In this document: one piece after another, positions 12,115-17,039 of the stretch
Layout of the letters: every line of letters starts with the position of its first letter
Numbering within the stretch: the stretch's first letter is position 1
Source: Actinomycetes bacterium
GTDB lineage: Bacteria; Actinomycetota; Actinomycetes; Propionibacteriales; Propionibacteriaceae
DNA length: 17,039 nucleotides
NCBI GenBank assembly: GCA_023393755.1
Contig: JAEXCA010000039.1
Location: 1-17,039, forward strand
Direction: 5' to 3'
Notes under the pieces: generated by a model
Database searches by the model: none
What the model saw: the letters and a program-made list of their open reading frames with translations, nothing else
Told to the model about the DNA's origin: nothing
Made by a program: the position numbers and the translations under genes

Positions 12115-13077
12115 TCAGTTCTCCGGCTGGCAGACCGGACAGTGGAACATCGGACGCTCGCGGGTGGGTGGCCCGATCTGCGCCACCCGGATCGGGCCAC
12201 CGCAGCGGCGGCAGGGACGTCCGGCGCGCCCGTGGACGTAGCTGGTGTGCCCGCGCCGGGTCGACCCGGTGGACGAGGGCACCGACTGCCGGATGCTGGC
12301 GAGCAGGAACCGCTGGGCGCGGCCGACCAGCCGGGCGAGGGTGTCCGGCGGCAGGGCGGCCACCGGGGTCCACGGCCAGAGCCGCTCAGCGAACAGGGTC
12401 TCGCTGGCCCAGATGGTGCCGATCCCTGCCAGGTTGGTCTGGTCGAGCAGGGCGGCGCCGATCGTCCCCTCGGCCCTGGCGAGGTTGGCGATCGCCAGGG
12501 CGGCGTCGAAATCCGGATCGAGCAGATCGGGGCCGAGGTGGCCCACCAGCGTGCGCTCGTCCGAGGTGCGCACCAGGTCGAGCATCCCGAGGTCCACGCC
12601 GATGGCGGTGTAGTCGGTGCCCACCAGCACGGCGCGGACGAAGCCGCCGCCGCGCGATTCGGGACGCCGGCCCGACATCCGCAGCGGGACGGACGGCTGC
12701 CGGGCCCGGCGGGAGGCTCCCCGAGCCTGGAAGGCCTGAGGGGACGATTCCTGAGCCTCGGGGGACGATCCCCGAGCCTGTCGAAGGGTCGTCCCGCCGC
12801 GATTCCGCGACTGCCGGGACGGCCCTTCGTCCAGTTCGGTGCTCGTCCTGCGGATCACCCAGGAGCCGTCCATCCGCAGGTGGGAGTGGAGCGTCCAGCC
12901 GCTGTCCAGCCGGGTCAGGATGTGCTTGCCGCGCGGCACCGTTTCGATCACCGTCATCCCAGCCAGTCTGGCGGTGGCGATGTTCGGCCAGCGCAGGTCG
13001 GCGTCCAGCAGCCGCCGGCCGGAAAGCGCCTCCTGCAGCTTGCGGGCGGTGCGCCAGACCGAGTCGCCCTCAGGCAT
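12115..13077 (-). CDS. nei: Fpg/Nei-family DNA glycosylase/AP lyase (endonuclease VIII-like)
   Basis: This 320-residue enzyme of base-excision repair removes oxidised bases and cuts the abasic site. It starts MPEGD with the family's catalytic Pro2 and Glu3, carries the conserved Lys in PRGKHILTR, and has the helix-two-turn-helix region with LLDQTNLAGIGTIWASE. It ends in a zinc finger, C289-X2-C292-X20-C313-X2-C316. Mycobacterial Nei proteins are about 255-270 residues. The excess is explained by a Ser/Arg/Gln-rich stretch (about 77-145) between LRMDGSWVIR and VRAVLVGTDYTAIGVDLG, which contains 21-base tandem repeats. The ATG at 13077 has GAGGGG about seven bases upstream. It follows lhr after 36 bases; the lhr-nei order is also known in Mycobacterium tuberculosis, so the two are probably one operon. 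Confidence 0.94.
   Translation of the reverse strand: MPEGDSVWRTARKLQEALSGRRLLDADLRWPNIATARLAGMTVIETVPRGKHILTRLDSGWTLHSHLRMDGSWVIRRTSTELDEGPSRQSRNRGGTTLRQARGSSPEAQESSPQAFQARGASRRARQPSVPLRMSGRRPESRGGGFVRAVLVGTDYTAIGVDLGMLDLVRTSDERTLVGHLGPDLLDPDFDAALAIANLARAEGTIGAALLDQTNLAGIGTIWASETLFAERLWPWTPVAALPPDTLARLVGRAQRFLLASIRQSVPSSTGSTRRGHTSYVHGRAGRPCRRCGGPIRVAQIGPPTRERPMFHCPVCQPEN
12711..12788. repeat. 21-bp imperfect tandem repeats inside nei, ending in the dispersed motif
   Basis: Units at 12738-12758 and 12759-12779 are 21 bases each and differ at few positions. A shortened unit lies at 12711-12728. The run ends in gagcctgtcgaaggg (12774-12788), the same motif as the intergenic repeats at 5767-5785 and, inverted, 9008-9027. 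The 21-base period keeps the frame, and the array encodes residues about 97-122 of Nei (including TTLRQARGSSPEAQESS). Confidence 0.8.
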
Positions 13078-13113
13078 CGCGGGCCCCTCGATCCGGGCGG
13101 GCTCGGCCGGTGG

Positions 13114-17039
<3,926 letters not shown>

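Overview
The window is about 17 kb of very GC-rich DNA, with G or C at most third codon positions. Likely leaderless promoters, an lhr-nei gene pair, FtsX-type ABC exporters and short dispersed 'cctgagcctgtcgaaggg'-type repeats all point to a chromosomal segment of an actinomycete. Propionibacteriales or a related order is my guess, by inference only. Codon use looks uniform, and I see no phage, plasmid, tRNA, rRNA or CRISPR features. The right-hand end (about 16984-17039) is almost pure G/C homopolymer and looks like a poor contig end.

Layout. (1) 1-613: C-terminal end of an unrecognised protein. (2) 693-3877, plus strand: ABC ATPase and FtsX-type permease, overlapping by one base, behind a likely leaderless promoter. 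(3) 3888-5147, minus: an MFS transporter, diverging from a small LsrG/ABM-type monooxygenase (5368-5676, plus). (4) 5683-5785: a repeat cluster between converging genes. (5) 8014-5791, minus: an alkylation-repair operon, an Ada-AlkA fusion followed by a 17-base-overlapping alkylguanine-transferase homologue. That homologue has Ser where the catalytic Cys belongs and contains no cysteine at all. (6) 10904-8358, minus: a sulfur operon with a sulfide:quinone-reductase-like flavoprotein, a TusE/DsrC-like protein and a DsrE-family protein, behind a promoter that overlaps a CsoR/CstR-like palindrome. (7) 10987-11232, plus: the C-terminal stump of a ClbS/DfsB-family gene. (8) 17039-11235, minus: the large helicase gene lhr (5' end outside the window), nei-type DNA glycosylase, and an aldo/keto reductase with its own likely leaderless promoter.

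Two themes tie the window together. The first is DNA repair: Ada-AlkA, the Ogt-like protein, Lhr and Nei. The second is reactive sulfur handling: SQR-like, TusE-like and DsrE. The most unusual feature is that several short repeat types, some also found between genes here, sit in frame inside alkA, nei and lhr. They lengthen linkers or surface loops without breaking the frame, in the manner of protein-embedded palindromic elements. The most testable single observation is the cysteine-free Ogt homologue.
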